Below are positions 27,890 through 37,531 of a stretch of DNA of 64,000 nt, piece by piece. How positions within the stretch are numbered: the first letter of the stretch is position 1; every line of letters starts with the position of its first letter. Below the pieces are notes generated by a model. It ran no database searches, was not told the origin of the DNA, and saw only the letters and a program-made list of their open reading frames with translations. This DNA comes from an uncultured Pelagimonas sp. (GTDB taxonomy: Bacteria > Pseudomonadota > Alphaproteobacteria > Rhodobacterales > Rhodobacteraceae), in the NCBI GenBank assembly GCA_947499735.1, contig CANMPP010000005.1, forward strand, positions 62,001-126,000, read 5' to 3'. The position numbers and the translations under genes were made by a program.

Positions 27890-29002
27890 TTATTGAACAA
27901 CAAGTTCGCCATGGAGGGCGCCTGCTGCATTGATGCTTTTTAGGATGTCAATCATATCTTGCGGTGCAACACCTAGTAGATTTAATCCCGAAATTACTGA
28001 CGATAGAGAGGTTCCCGTTGGAATTTCTGCTAAGCCAATGTTCTGTTCTTCTTTTATTTCGGCTTCAGTTCTAGGTACGATAACAGTTTCACCTTCTGTA
28101 AATGGATTCGGTTGCACCGCAATTGGTATTTCCTCAACTTTCAGAGTTAATCCACCTTGCGAAACAGCAACCCTAGAAATTTTCACATCTGCACCCATAA
28201 CTATGGTTCCCGATCTCTGATCAACTACAACTCGAGCTTTTGTTTCTGGTTGGATAGTATAGTTTTCTATTAAAGCTATAGCCCTAGCCGGAGATCTGGA
28301 ATCTATGTCACGAAGGTTTACATCAATTGTTCCCGCATCTAACATCAATGCTGCATTTGTTCTAGTTTGACGGTTAATTTCACTTTCTATTGCTAAAGCA
28401 CTCGAGAAATCTGGTACGCGAAGTGCCAGTTTTATAGTTGTGACATCAGAAAAATCGAAACCAACTTCATTTTCTATTTTTGCTCCCAAAGGAATAGACC
28501 CTGAAGTAGGCACCCCCTGAACTATTCGTGCGGCATCTCCTTCTATTTGAGCTCCTCCTGCGATTACAGAACCTTGAGCAACGGCATAAACTTGACCATC
28601 AGCAGCATTCAACGGAGTCATAATTAACGTGCCTCCTCTGAGACTTGTCGCGTCACCGATTGCCGAAACTGTTACATCTATTTGCCCTCCAATTCGCCCA
28701 AATGGTGGTAGCTTTGCTGTAACAAATACCGACGCCACATTGTCAGGCCGAAATTCTTCGCCAGCGACATTCACACCTAATCTTTCCAAGATATTGGACA
28801 TAATTTCCTCTGTAAAAGGAGAGTTTCTCAGTCCATCACCCGTGCCATTCAATCCAACAACCAAACCATATCCAACCAAGTCATTAGTTCGGACGCCTTC
28901 GAATTCCACCATATCTTTGACCCGCACTTGTTGCGCGTAACCCCCTTCATTAAGGAATAAAAATACAATACATAAAGTTAATATTTGAAAAATAAACCTC
29001 AT
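27890..29002 (-). CDS. flgI: Flagellar P-ring protein FlgI
   Basis: A 370-residue P-ring subunit that builds the bushing of the rod in the peptidoglycan. A signal peptide of about 23 residues is followed by VRVKDMVEFEGVRTNDLVGY and GLNGTGD, which are characteristic. It overlaps flgL by four bases. No flgH or flgA is seen next to it, so the L ring and P-ring chaperone must be encoded elsewhere. Confidence 0.96.
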   Translation of the reverse strand: MRFIFQILTLCIVFLFLNEGGYAQQVRVKDMVEFEGVRTNDLVGYGLVVGLNGTGDGLRNSPFTEEIMSNILERLGVNVAGEEFRPDNVASVFVTAKLPPFGRIGGQIDVTVSAIGDATSLRGGTLIMTPLNAADGQVYAVAQGSVIAGGAQIEGDAARIVQGVPTSGSIPLGAKIENEVGFDFSDVTTIKLALRVPDFSSALAIESEINRQTRTNAALMLDAGTIDVNLRDIDSRSPARAIALIENYTIQPETKARVVVDQRSGTIVMGADVKISRVAVSQGGLTLKVEEIPIAVQPNPFTEGETVIVPRTEAEIKEEQNIGLAEIPTGTSLSSVISGLNLLGVAPQDMIDILKSINAAGALHGELVVQ

Positions 29003-30003
29003 AGGAAATTTACCAAATTTAAGCTAGAAGAACGGGATGTGATTGCGTATAGCATTTCTAGTTGTACTGATGCATTTTCATACTCTACACTTGCTTCGTA
29101 AGAATCTATTCCAATTAATTCTACTTTCGCCAGTGATATAGCAGATTTTTCTGATTCGTTTCGAACTGAAGCTTCTTCTATCCTAGCTTCAACCATTCCT
29201 AAGCTTGCTCGAAGAGAAGTAATATTTGTTTGTACTCCGTATAAATCTTCTCCCGATTCTCGAAGAACATCCATTTGAGTATTTATATCAATACCCAATG
29301 ATCCATCCATAGAAATGGCTGCCATAGATAAAGGTATTAGAAGTGATTTTATGTCTTCATGAGTTGCTGTAATATCAATACTTACACTATCCGTTTCACT
29401 AATAGGTATGGATGATATTGAATCAATGGATCCCGAGTATGAATTTGTATCATAAAATCCTGCTTCAGAGAAAAAGTCTTCTACTTCAGAGAGTATTTCT
29501 TCAACCGTAACCGCGCCAGAGGTTGATACGTGATCCGTTAAATCATCTAATAATTCTTCAGTAGAATAAACCGCGGCGGTGTTTGTTGCCGTTCCTGAGT
29601 ATAGATATCGTTCAGATAAACTGCGATTAAGCTCACCCATTATAATGTCCAAACTATCTTCCGCATCACTTGCTAGGTCCGTTAGGAGAGATGTGTCTGG
29701 TGTCATATCTGCATTAATTAGTGCATCAGCAGTTTCTTGAGACGCTGTTTGCATTATTTCAAGAGACGTTTGCATCATGTTTGCAACAATACCTGCCTCA
29801 ACTATATTCTGTTCATAAGCTTCAATATTTTCCAATGAACGATTAATTGAGAGTAATAAAGACGTGTCGCCATTAAGGTGTTCATTTACATCATGAGTTA
29901 CACCTGTTGAAACCTGTATTGCTAAATCATCTAGTTGAGTTTTTAAGTTTGTTTGATTTGTTGATAAAATCAACTGTCGAGCCATATCACCTATTGCGTT
30001 CAT
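28999..30003 (-). CDS. flgL: Hook-filament junction protein FlgL
   Basis: A 334-residue flagellin-like protein. Its helical N-terminus contains the conserved region LDDLAIQVSTG and the C-terminus has the matching helix ending in SSLNLVNFL. The central part is variable, rich in Ser, Thr and Ile. It links the hook to the filament, directly after FlgK in the assembly order, and follows flgK by seven bases. Base composition is AT-rich. Confidence 0.9.
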   Translation of the reverse strand: MNAIGDMARQLILSTNQTNLKTQLDDLAIQVSTGVTHDVNEHLNGDTSLLLSINRSLENIEAYEQNIVEAGIVANMMQTSLEIMQTASQETADALINADMTPDTSLLTDLASDAEDSLDIIMGELNRSLSERYLYSGTATNTAAVYSTEELLDDLTDHVSTSGAVTVEEILSEVEDFFSEAGFYDTNSYSGSIDSISSIPISETDSVSIDITATHEDIKSLLIPLSMAAISMDGSLGIDINTQMDVLRESGEDLYGVQTNITSLRASLGMVEARIEEASVRNESEKSAISLAKVELIGIDSYEASVEYENASVQLEMLYAITSRSSSLNLVNFL

Positions 30004-30010
30004 GGTAACC

Positions 30011-31465
30011 TCAGAATGTGTTAAGTAGAGTCTGCATCAGCTCATCAATGACTGACATAACTTGTGCATTTGCCGCATATTGCTGCTCTGCACGGATCAA
30101 GAGTTGTAATTCTTGGTCTGTGTCTACACCTATTGCTAACTCAGCCTCCGAGCTAGCTAAATACCGGGTATTGGTATAGGTCGTATCGTTTTGAGCGCGG
30201 GTAAGCGACGCAGAGACCTCGGAAGAGAAGTCTTGGATGTGCGAAACGAAACTGGAGTTTACTGCATCTAAGCTTGCAGATGTTGGTACAACTTCTTCGG
30301 TTAGACTATCAGCAATAGCATTGAGTATTGTTGCATCGCCCACATTACCTTCTACCGTTGCCCCTAATCCATCGCGAAGTTTCCAAAACTCGCCACCATC
30401 GGGAGAGACGTCGCTATTGAGTGTCAATCTTGACGCTATGCCTACTTCGTTTGTCGGATCAAACACTGCTCCGGAATCAGTAAATAGAGCTGGATCCAGA
30501 GTTGGATCGATCGTTGGATCAACGCTTGTGGTTGCAACTCTTTCAATCAGATCCATTGCGATTGCATCGATTTGAGCTTGCTCTTCCACTGCTATTTCGT
30601 CCCGAATTTCGAACATCGCAGCGATTGCACCACCGGCTATTGTACCAGTGCTGGTCGTATTAATTTCATTGCCATTAATAACAAGGCCAGATAAATTTCC
30701 GTCTTCATAGGACACACCGGCTTCAATTATGTTTGATTTTTCAAATTCCAAAGTTGAAACATTGTTCTCTAGTAGAGCGAGCCCACCATTTGTATAAACA
30801 TGAATTGTATCGTTATCTTGAAGTGTCGTACTAATGGGAATGTAGGTTGTGATCTCATCCAATAAAACCGCCTGCTGATCTTGCAAAGAAGAGGTATCTC
30901 CGTCTCTAGCTGCAACTTTGATTATTTGGACGTTTATCTCGGCAATAGCCTCAAGATTTTCGTTAACAATGTCGACCATTGATTCGATATTTTCATCGGC
31001 CGTTTCACGATATGTTTGAATCTCAGTCGAAATGTCATTTATTTTTTCAACTAGATCCTCCGCTGTATAGGCTAGATTTTCCAAACGAATATCTTCGGCC
31101 GGGTTGGAGGCGGCGGTGATCAATGCGTTTTCGAATTGTGTAAGAAGATCTGTTAACGATCCGCTTTCCTCGGCATTTCCAACGACTGAATCCATTGTTT
31201 CATAAAAGGATTGCATTTCGTTTGTGTAAGCCAATTCCGCCTGCAGAACCCTGCGATCAGACGTAAGATAAGTATCCGTTTGACGGACGACTGAATTGAT
31301 TTGGACACCACCTGTTGTTCCAACATTGGCAACAGAGAGATCCAAAACACGTCTCGCATAGCCATCCGTATCTGCGTTGGCGATGTTATTTGAGATAAGG
31401 CTAACAGCGCGTACGTTGGCCGTAAGTCCGCTGAGAGCAGTGCTCATTGCTGCTGTTAATGACAT
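30011..31465 (-). CDS. flgK: Hook-filament junction protein FlgK
   Basis: A 484-residue hook-associated protein 1. The N-terminal rod/hook signature SNNIANADTDGYARR is at about residues 26-41 and the C-terminal helix ending in MQTLLNTF is typical. A short Asp-Pro-rich stretch occurs near residue 320. It lies 35 bases after flgE. Confidence 0.94.
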   Translation of the reverse strand: MSLTAAMSTALSGLTANVRAVSLISNNIANADTDGYARRVLDLSVANVGTTGGVQINSVVRQTDTYLTSDRRVLQAELAYTNEMQSFYETMDSVVGNAEESGSLTDLLTQFENALITAASNPAEDIRLENLAYTAEDLVEKINDISTEIQTYRETADENIESMVDIVNENLEAIAEINVQIIKVAARDGDTSSLQDQQAVLLDEITTYIPISTTLQDNDTIHVYTNGGLALLENNVSTLEFEKSNIIEAGVSYEDGNLSGLVINGNEINTTSTGTIAGGAIAAMFEIRDEIAVEEQAQIDAIAMDLIERVATTSVDPTIDPTLDPALFTDSGAVFDPTNEVGIASRLTLNSDVSPDGGEFWKLRDGLGATVEGNVGDATILNAIADSLTEEVVPTSASLDAVNSSFVSHIQDFSSEVSASLTRAQNDTTYTNTRYLASSEAELAIGVDTDQELQLLIRAEQQYAANAQVMSVIDELMQTLLNTF

Positions 31466-31500
31466 TTTGGATCTCTCAATTTTTTAGGTTATGGAAAGGA

Positions 31501-32844
31501 TCAACGCTTCATGTTGGTCGTTTCTTGCAACATCTCATCTACCGTGGTGATAACCTTGGCATTGGATGTGTAAGCGCGCTGCGTTGTGATCAAGCCGGTC
31601 AGTTCTTCAGCAACGTCCACGGCGGATTCTTCCAAAGCATAGGAGGAAATTCCAGTTGTTGGGCCGTCACCTGCATCCCAGAAATAGAAGCTACCGCTGT
31701 CTGCGGATGTTGAAAACATTTGGTCATCCAAAACATTGAGACCGTTCACATTTGGAACGACTGCAAGTGGGACTTGGAATAGAACCTTATCAACACCAGT
31801 ATCGAATTTGGCGATGACATAACCGTTTGAATCGATTTCGAAACCTAGTCTGTCGCCAACTTGCGAGCCATCAACATCAGAATAGGTTTTCATAGTGTCG
31901 GCGGACAATTGAGTAAACCCATTGGAATCGAATTGAGCACCAATATCTAGCGTGATTGTGTTGGTATTAGTTCCCGATCCAACTTCCAATTCAATCAAAC
32001 CAGTATCTGCATCCCAAGACGGGCTAGCAACTGTCGTGGTCACCTCAACAACATCGTCCAACAAGCCACCATTAGTTGAGTCATCCGCAAAAGTTAGTGT
32101 GTACTCGCCGATCGCATCTCCTGTCGCACTATCGTAGATTTCCATCGTCCATGTATTTGAGTAATTTCCTTCGTCAGCCGCAGCGGTATAATACGTCGGA
32201 GTAAATTCAAATGTCAGGTTCTGCGCCTTACCTAAGTTATCATAGTATTCGATTGCTTCTGTATGGGTTACAGGGTAGTCATCGGGATCGTCGAAGTATC
32301 CTGTATCCTCGGCTTGGAGGTTCATGGACATTTCGATACTTGTTGTTGGATCGGCCGTCAGAGAGCTAGTGATCAAAACGGGTTCTAACCCCTCTTCAGA
32401 ATCGCGCACCATTGTGTCAATTGTTCCGTCAACGTTGGCTGGCCAGCCCATCAACATGTAACCTGAATTGGTTACAAGGTAGCCGTCTTCATTCTCAAAA
32501 AAACTGCCGGTTGTCGTGAATAGCAATTGACCGTCGCCAGTTGCTTCATATTCAGATTCACTGATAACAGGCAGCAGGCCTTCACCTGTAACCGCCAAGT
32601 CAGTTGCGTTACTGGTGGAAATGATAGATCCACGTTGATCGATTTCACGGTAGTTGGAAACGGTTACACCACCCGCGGTATAGGTGCTACCGCCATCCGT
32701 GAAGACGATGGAGTTAAAATCTGTAGCTACACGGCGGTAGCCGCTGGTCGAGGAGTTCGCGATATTGTCCGCGATTGTTGCAAGCCGCGTTGAGTTTGCA
32801 GTTAACCCGGCGACACCTGCATTCAAAGCTGAGGAAATGGTCAT
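31501..32844 (-). CDS. flgE: Flagellar hook protein FlgE
   Basis: A 447-residue hook subunit. The N-terminus has the flagellar rod/hook motif TIADNIANSSTSGYRR, and the C-terminal helix ends with QRAYTSNAKVITTVDEMLQE, both near-universal in FlgE. The middle is a variable beta-rich domain. The leader of about 100 bases before the ATG carries a hairpin and a possible CtrA-like site. Confidence 0.94.
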   Translation of the reverse strand: MTISSALNAGVAGLTANSTRLATIADNIANSSTSGYRRVATDFNSIVFTDGGSTYTAGGVTVSNYREIDQRGSIISTSNATDLAVTGEGLLPVISESEYEATGDGQLLFTTTGSFFENEDGYLVTNSGYMLMGWPANVDGTIDTMVRDSEEGLEPVLITSSLTADPTTSIEMSMNLQAEDTGYFDDPDDYPVTHTEAIEYYDNLGKAQNLTFEFTPTYYTAAADEGNYSNTWTMEIYDSATGDAIGEYTLTFADDSTNGGLLDDVVEVTTTVASPSWDADTGLIELEVGSGTNTNTITLDIGAQFDSNGFTQLSADTMKTYSDVDGSQVGDRLGFEIDSNGYVIAKFDTGVDKVLFQVPLAVVPNVNGLNVLDDQMFSTSADSGSFYFWDAGDGPTTGISSYALEESAVDVAEELTGLITTQRAYTSNAKVITTVDEMLQETTNMKR

Positions 32845-32857
32845 GACACGCCTTTCT

Positions 32858-32886
32858 GCTGTCTTTTGTCTTTCGCTAAAGACAGC
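32858..32886 (-). promoter_or_regulatory. Hairpin in the flgE leader
   Basis: Arms GCTGTCTTT and AAAGACAGC form a nine-base-pair stem around an 11-base loop, 14 bases before the flgE start codon. No T-run follows on either strand, so it is not a standard terminator. It could affect message stability or translation of the hook gene. Confidence 0.45.
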
Positions 32887-32901
32887 AATAGGCGGTCAGG
32901 T

Positions 32902-32916
32902 TTAATGCAGCCCTAA
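32902..32916. promoter_or_regulatory. Possible CtrA half-match before flgE
   Basis: TTAA, seven bases, then CTAA, matching the TTAA-N7-TTAA CtrA pattern at seven of eight positions. It lies about 60 bases before the flgE ATG. Flagellar genes of Rhodobacterales are known to depend on CtrA, but the match is imperfect and short. Confidence 0.3.
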
Positions 32917-32948
32917 CATGTAAAATCTGATCTTTTTGCGCGAGAGAT

Positions 32949-33779
32949 TTACATCTCTCGCAAGAAGATCACTTTCACCCGGTTGTTTTGAACACTCATA
33001 GGGTTTTTCTGATTGGGATCTTTATCAGCATAGGCGGTAACGCGTTTTATGCGACCCTCAGAAAATCCCTTATTTTCAAATAGTTCCCTTAGATTCTGAA
33101 CACGTTCTGTGGATATATCCCAGGCTGGATTATCCGCGAGGACTAAGGGAAATGAGGATACATAGGCCTCGAGCGCGATTTGATTTTCGAGCTTTTTTGC
33201 TGCCTCTCGAGCAAATAGAGAAAATTCGATCAACATCTCAGAAGGTTGTTGGTTTTGATCAAATATTCGACGATCTTCCGTCGCAAACAATTCGATCACA
33301 ACACCTTCATCAGTTTGTTTGGTCACGATATGTTTGAAAGTATCATCAGAAAGATCGCTTTCGCCGCCACGGCCAAGAAGTAATTCCTCTATGACCTCAT
33401 ACGTCGCTTCTTGTTCTTCACCGATGTTGTCTGACTGTGAACCACGCGCCTGATTCTGTGCTGTCGGTTTTAGACTCGTTGCGCCGGTGCCCACTTGGGG
33501 AAGCACAATTTCTGAAAAGACAGAGGTACCACCAAATGACCCATCGCCACCGCCAGACATTCGCGTGATTGCGATCGTCGGACTGAAATAGTCAGCGATG
33601 CCTTTTCTTTGTTTTTCTGTTGTTGCGTTCAGCAACCACATCAATAGGAAGAATGCCATCATTGCCGTAACAAAATCGGCATACGCAACTTTCCATGCGC
33701 CACCATGGTGGCCATCTCCAGCTACAATTTTCTTTTTCTTAATAATTATAATAGGGGCAACGTCATCATCGTTCGCCAT
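32949..33779 (-). CDS. motB: Flagellar motor stator protein MotB
   Basis: A 276-residue stator subunit. A positively charged N-terminus (IIIIKKKK) precedes a single membrane helix with the ion-binding Asp at residue 35 in AYADFVTAM. A long linker leads to the C-terminal OmpA-like peptidoglycan-binding domain, with ERVQNLRELFENKG and QNNRVKVIFL. The ATG at 33779 is preferred over a GTG at 33791 because of family length. Confidence 0.93.
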   Translation of the reverse strand: MANDDDVAPIIIIKKKKIVAGDGHHGGAWKVAYADFVTAMMAFFLLMWLLNATTEKQRKGIADYFSPTIAITRMSGGGDGSFGGTSVFSEIVLPQVGTGATSLKPTAQNQARGSQSDNIGEEQEATYEVIEELLLGRGGESDLSDDTFKHIVTKQTDEGVVIELFATEDRRIFDQNQQPSEMLIEFSLFAREAAKKLENQIALEAYVSSFPLVLADNPAWDISTERVQNLRELFENKGFSEGRIKRVTAYADKDPNQKNPMSVQNNRVKVIFLREM

Positions 33780-33847
33780 ATCAACCACCACTTTTTAACA
33801 CCCATCAGCATGATAGGCGACAGTCCGTTAGCGGCGCCTTAATAATT

Positions 33848-34504
33848 TCAATTGTTTATTTTTTGTAACCAGCGAGTTTTCAAAGACATCTCAGAATTCA
33901 ATCTGACATTGATCCTGCGGAAAACCGTTGCAAGCATCAAAATCGCATCTGAAAAAAAGGTCCTGTATTCCGAATACATTAGATCAAGTGCAGCTTTTTT
34001 AGGGATACATATGTCACAATACTTCTGCTCGGTTTCGAAAGCAGAAACGCATTTTGCCAAGATATCTTCTTCCTCTTTATGATACATAAGCGTGGCATAG
34101 CCTGTGACGCCCGGCCGCTCTTTCAAGACCTGCTGATACAGGCCCGGATACATATCAACATAATGTCGTAACGGCGGGCGAGGGCCTACAAAGGTCATGT
34201 CGCCGCGCAAAATATTCAAAAGTTGAGGAAGCTCATCTAGACGTGAACTACGCAATATGTGACCGCACCGTGTGATACGTGAAAATTTATAGGCACCAGA
34301 AACGCCCTTATCAAAGGCCGACACCCGCATCGTCCGAAATTTCCAAATCGTGAAACCCTCGTCGAAAGACTTCATACGTTCAGATTTATAAAAAATAGGA
34401 CGACCATCCAAAATAAAGATCAAGCAGGCAATTATAAACATTACAGGCGACAAAATAATCGCCAGAGTACTTGCTAGAATCAGGTCAAAAACACGTCTCA
34501 TCAT
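33848..34504 (-). CDS. Polyprenyl-phosphate sugar transferase (ExoY/WcaJ type)
   Basis: A 218-residue bacterial sugar transferase that would start a polysaccharide repeat by placing a sugar phosphate on undecaprenyl phosphate. One membrane hairpin at residues 5-30 is followed by the catalytic core: FYKSERM, FTIWKFRTM, SSRLDELPQLLNILRGDM and VGPRPPL. It has the short ExoY-like form with no extra N-terminal helices. There are no other polysaccharide genes nearby. It lies 68 bases upstream of motB on the same strand. Two adjacent ATGs (34504 and 34501) are possible starts. Confidence 0.88.
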   Translation of the reverse strand: MMRRVFDLILASTLAIILSPVMFIIACLIFILDGRPIFYKSERMKSFDEGFTIWKFRTMRVSAFDKGVSGAYKFSRITRCGHILRSSRLDELPQLLNILRGDMTFVGPRPPLRHYVDMYPGLYQQVLKERPGVTGYATLMYHKEEEDILAKCVSAFETEQKYCDICIPKKAALDLMYSEYRTFFSDAILMLATVFRRINVRLNSEMSLKTRWLQKINN

Positions 34505-34555
34505 GCGAAAACGTATAGATCTAACTTACCTGACTTTAGGTTAATTCTCTGCGCG

Positions 34556-35014
34556 TTAGTCAGTTTTAGATGAAATTATCGCAGCACGATCTGATGAAAC
34601 AGAATTTATAAATGAAAAGACGTCCTCAGCGCCTTTTTTCAAACGAAAGGCCATTTTTGATTTTGCGACATTGTCCCCCGTTATTTCACGCAAAAAAGCA
34701 CGGGGGTCCGCTGTATAGGCGACAAAACTTTCTTCGTTCCATTCCAGGCCTGCTTCGCCAGCCTGAACCAAAGACTTTCCATATCGATACCCCTCAACAC
34801 TGCCCGCTTGGCGGCCGCCTAAACCAAAAAGGTTTGGCCCAGTTCGGCCACCTTTTTCGATGACATCCCCCTCTGGTGACACGATTGCGTGGCAGGCGCG
34901 GCATTTGTTGAACACCTTTGCGCCCGCCTCAACATCACCTTCAGCCAGCAAATTCACTGGCGAAAAAAGTAAAATCGCGATGGATAAGACGGGAAATCTA
35001 CGGAAATGGGTCAT
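34556..35014 (-). CDS. Exported c-type cytochrome
   Basis: A 152-residue class-I cytochrome c. A signal peptide (about 1-25) is followed by CRACH at residues 38-42, the covalent haem site, and by a Met ligand in AKSKMAF. It resembles cytochrome c2-type electron carriers of the periplasm. AGGAGG lies six bases before the ATG at 35014, which settles the start against a longer open frame. Confidence 0.9.
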   Translation of the reverse strand: MTHFRRFPVLSIAILLFSPVNLLAEGDVEAGAKVFNKCRACHAIVSPEGDVIEKGGRTGPNLFGLGGRQAGSVEGYRYGKSLVQAGEAGLEWNEESFVAYTADPRAFLREITGDNVAKSKMAFRLKKGAEDVFSFINSVSSDRAAIISSKTD

Positions 35015-35103
35015 CTCAGCCTCCTGCATTCTTGCCCAAGTATAGGACAATAATTGCAGCGTGCAGCCCTTGTCTACCACATGCGACCATCGGTCCTGAT
35101 CGT

Positions 35104-35703
35104 TTATCTACGGCGCAAATACACGTAATATGCGCCGCTTCCGCCGTGCCGACGGCTGGCTTCAGACACTTGTAGAATTGCGGATGACAAGGGTGGCATG
35201 CGTAACCATTGAGGAACCTGTCGTTTTAAGACACCCCTTGGACGTTCTAACGGTTCAAATGGATTTTCTTTTCCACCCTTACCTGTAATCACGAGAACCA
35301 ACCGCAGCCCACGGCTATGGCTGGTCATAACAAAACGGTTCAAAGCGGAATGTGCCTGATCCAGCGTCATGCCGTGAAGGTCAATTTTTCCCTCTGGCAC
35401 TAGTTTGCCACGCTTCATTTTTGCAAATGTCTTAGCATCCATGTGGACGCCTTGGCCTGCGATAGTGTCGCTGGTCGTTTTTGGCATGTCCAACCGGGTA
35501 CTGGTTTTTGCTTTTTGCCCAATCCGGAATTTCTTTTGCACGGCCGGTGTTGGCTCTAAGACGGGCTCAACATCCGGCAATGCTGCCTTAGACAATGCCT
35601 CTTGTGCCCAGTCAGATTTCTCAGAACGGTTCAGCTTTTCAGCGCTACGCGCAACCTGTTGCCATAGCTCTAATTCCTCAGGGCGGACTCTTCGCTTGCT
35701 CAT
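35104..35703 (-). CDS. Smr domain protein
   Basis: A 199-residue protein. The N-terminal half is basic and linker-like; the C-terminal Smr domain starts around residue 110 with DLHGMTLDQAH and continues with VLVITGKGG. Stand-alone Smr proteins have nicking-endonuclease or RNA-related activity. The start overlaps the mltA stop by four bases, so the two form an operon with the Tim44-like gene upstream. Confidence 0.9.
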   Translation of the reverse strand: MSKRRVRPEELELWQQVARSAEKLNRSEKSDWAQEALSKAALPDVEPVLEPTPAVQKKFRIGQKAKTSTRLDMPKTTSDTIAGQGVHMDAKTFAKMKRGKLVPEGKIDLHGMTLDQAHSALNRFVMTSHSRGLRLVLVITGKGGKENPFEPLERPRGVLKRQVPQWLRMPPLSSAILQVSEASRRHGGSGAYYVYLRRR

Positions 35704-36743
35704 TGCATATGTTCCGGCAAGAAAGCATAGGCGCGCTGTATTGGCATCAGGACAAACATCCGACCTGCATCTCTGATACGACCCGCAGCAACGCCCGCGG
35801 CATCACCAGTACCAAAGAAGATATCAGCTCTCTGTGCGCCTTTGATGGCACTGCCAGTATCCTGCGCAATCATCAAACGCGTCAGGTTGTTTTGACCTTC
35901 TTTTTCAATCCAAACTGGTGCGCCAAGTGGCGTGAATTTGGGATCCACCGCCACGCTACGCATTGTGGTAATCGACCTGTTCATAGCCCCAATCGGCCCT
36001 TTGTCAGATGGAACCTCGCTGACCTCGCGGAAAAACACATATGATGTATTGTGAAACAAAAGATCTCTGCCCGCGACCGGGTTGCGTTTGACCCAGTTTT
36101 TCAAAACCTGCGCTGAAACTTGGTGTGGTTCATAAACACCGCGTCGGACCAGTTCCTGACCAATCGATTTGTAATCATGCCCATTTGCGCCCGCATAACC
36201 GACACGAATCATGCTGCCATCGGGAAACCGTATTCTCCCAGAACCCTGAACTTGGAGAAAAAACAGCTCAACAGGGTCATCCACCCAACAAATTTCTAAG
36301 CCACGCCCCTGCATGACAGGACCTGTCAAAATCTCGCGGCGGGTCAACCAAGGGCGCGCTGAGCGCGCTTCATCAGGCATTTTATATATTGGGTGGCGAA
36401 AACGCGGCGTCTTAACCGGAGAACCTTGAAGTTCTGGTTCAAAATACCCTGTGAACTTCATCTCGGTGCCATCTGTGATCAAAACCGGGCGAAAAAACAG
36501 TTCGAAAAACTGTTTTGCATCACCGGCATCTTTAGCAAAGCGACATACCGATGCCCAATCGGGATCATCTAATGAATCACACGTGTCCAAAAAAACCTTG
36601 AGAGCCGCGTCATGATCATCGTCTTCCCAACCCGTTAGGCTTTGGAAATCATGAATCTCATATTGTGGCTCTTGGTCTGCCTGAGCTGATTTTGCCAAAA
36701 GAACACCCCTCACAAGGACCACCAACATCCATGCAAAGCGCAT
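35700..36743 (-). CDS. mltA: Membrane-bound lytic murein transglycosylase A
   Basis: A 347-residue lytic transglycosylase that cleaves the glycan strand of peptidoglycan. It has an N-terminal signal peptide (about 1-22), the MltA domain with FTGYFEPEL, and the C-terminal 3D domain with AQDTGSAIKG and ADIFFGTGD, which hold the catalytic aspartates. No lipobox Cys is seen at the signal peptide end, so it may be soluble in the periplasm. It lies 30 bases after the Tim44-like gene. Confidence 0.94.
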   Translation of the reverse strand: MRFAWMLVVLVRGVLLAKSAQADQEPQYEIHDFQSLTGWEDDDHDAALKVFLDTCDSLDDPDWASVCRFAKDAGDAKQFFELFFRPVLITDGTEMKFTGYFEPELQGSPVKTPRFRHPIYKMPDEARSARPWLTRREILTGPVMQGRGLEICWVDDPVELFFLQVQGSGRIRFPDGSMIRVGYAGANGHDYKSIGQELVRRGVYEPHQVSAQVLKNWVKRNPVAGRDLLFHNTSYVFFREVSEVPSDKGPIGAMNRSITTMRSVAVDPKFTPLGAPVWIEKEGQNNLTRLMIAQDTGSAIKGAQRADIFFGTGDAAGVAAGRIRDAGRMFVLMPIQRAYAFLPEHMQ

Positions 36744-36773
36744 TAAACCGGTCCTTGTGCCCTTTGGTGAAGC

Positions 36774-37430
36774 TTATTCGTCGGTTGCGCTCAACTGCCA
36801 ATTTGGGTCATTGGCACCCATGACACGAGAGAACGTCCAACGATCTTTTTGGCGTTTTACATTGCCGGATCCACCCTCCAGCACATCACCATCATTGTTG
36901 GTGACCTGATAGGTCAATTCACCCACGAATCGAACAGTGATTTCTGCGGTTTTCGTATCTTCGTCAAACGCTGCATCAGCCAGAGCCATTTCACGAACGC
37001 CAATGAATTCAGCATCGATTTCAAGGCCTTGATCCTTACGGGACTGAATGACCTCTTCGAAAGTATCGAAAACATCTGAACTGAGGAACGGTTTAAGATC
37101 GTCAATCTCGCCTTTTTCAAAACCCATCAAAATCATCTCATAAGCGCCGCGTGCGCCTCCAAGAAATTCTGACACATTGAAACTCGGCTCAACGCGTTTC
37201 ATGGCAAACAAAGCTTTCGCTGTTGAACTGCCTTCTTCAGCGTGATCCGTCACATCGCGATCTTCGCCTTTTTCAACAGTAGAAAAGGCCGGACCATCAT
37301 TTTCAGACACTGCTGGATTCGGAGCCCGCGGTGGTTCGAACCCATCACGTGTTCCCAGAATGCTACGTAGGCGCAATGCAAGAAAAACAACGATCCCAAG
37401 CAGAACTAAAATGGGCAAAAGCGTGTTCAT
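36774..37430 (-). CDS. Tim44-domain membrane-anchored protein
   Basis: A 218-residue protein with one N-terminal membrane helix (about 4-22), a charged linker and a Tim44-like domain from about 80 on, including FLGGARGAYEMILMGFEKG. Bacterial Tim44-like proteins (TimA) are found next to secB, fxsA and mltA in many alphaproteobacteria, as here. Its partner is unknown. It is divergent from fxsA. Confidence 0.88.
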   Translation of the reverse strand: MNTLLPILVLLGIVVFLALRLRSILGTRDGFEPPRAPNPAVSENDGPAFSTVEKGEDRDVTDHAEEGSSTAKALFAMKRVEPSFNVSEFLGGARGAYEMILMGFEKGEIDDLKPFLSSDVFDTFEEVIQSRKDQGLEIDAEFIGVREMALADAAFDEDTKTAEITVRFVGELTYQVTNNDGDVLEGGSGNVKRQKDRWTFSRVMGANDPNWQLSATDE

Positions 37431-37531
37431 GCAAACCTCTTTCTCTGGCAGTCATAGCGTTTTTATTCTCTCATACCTATGTAGGTGAGCAAAGGTAGCA
37501 AGTCCACCTTATGCAACAAAAGGAGAAAACC

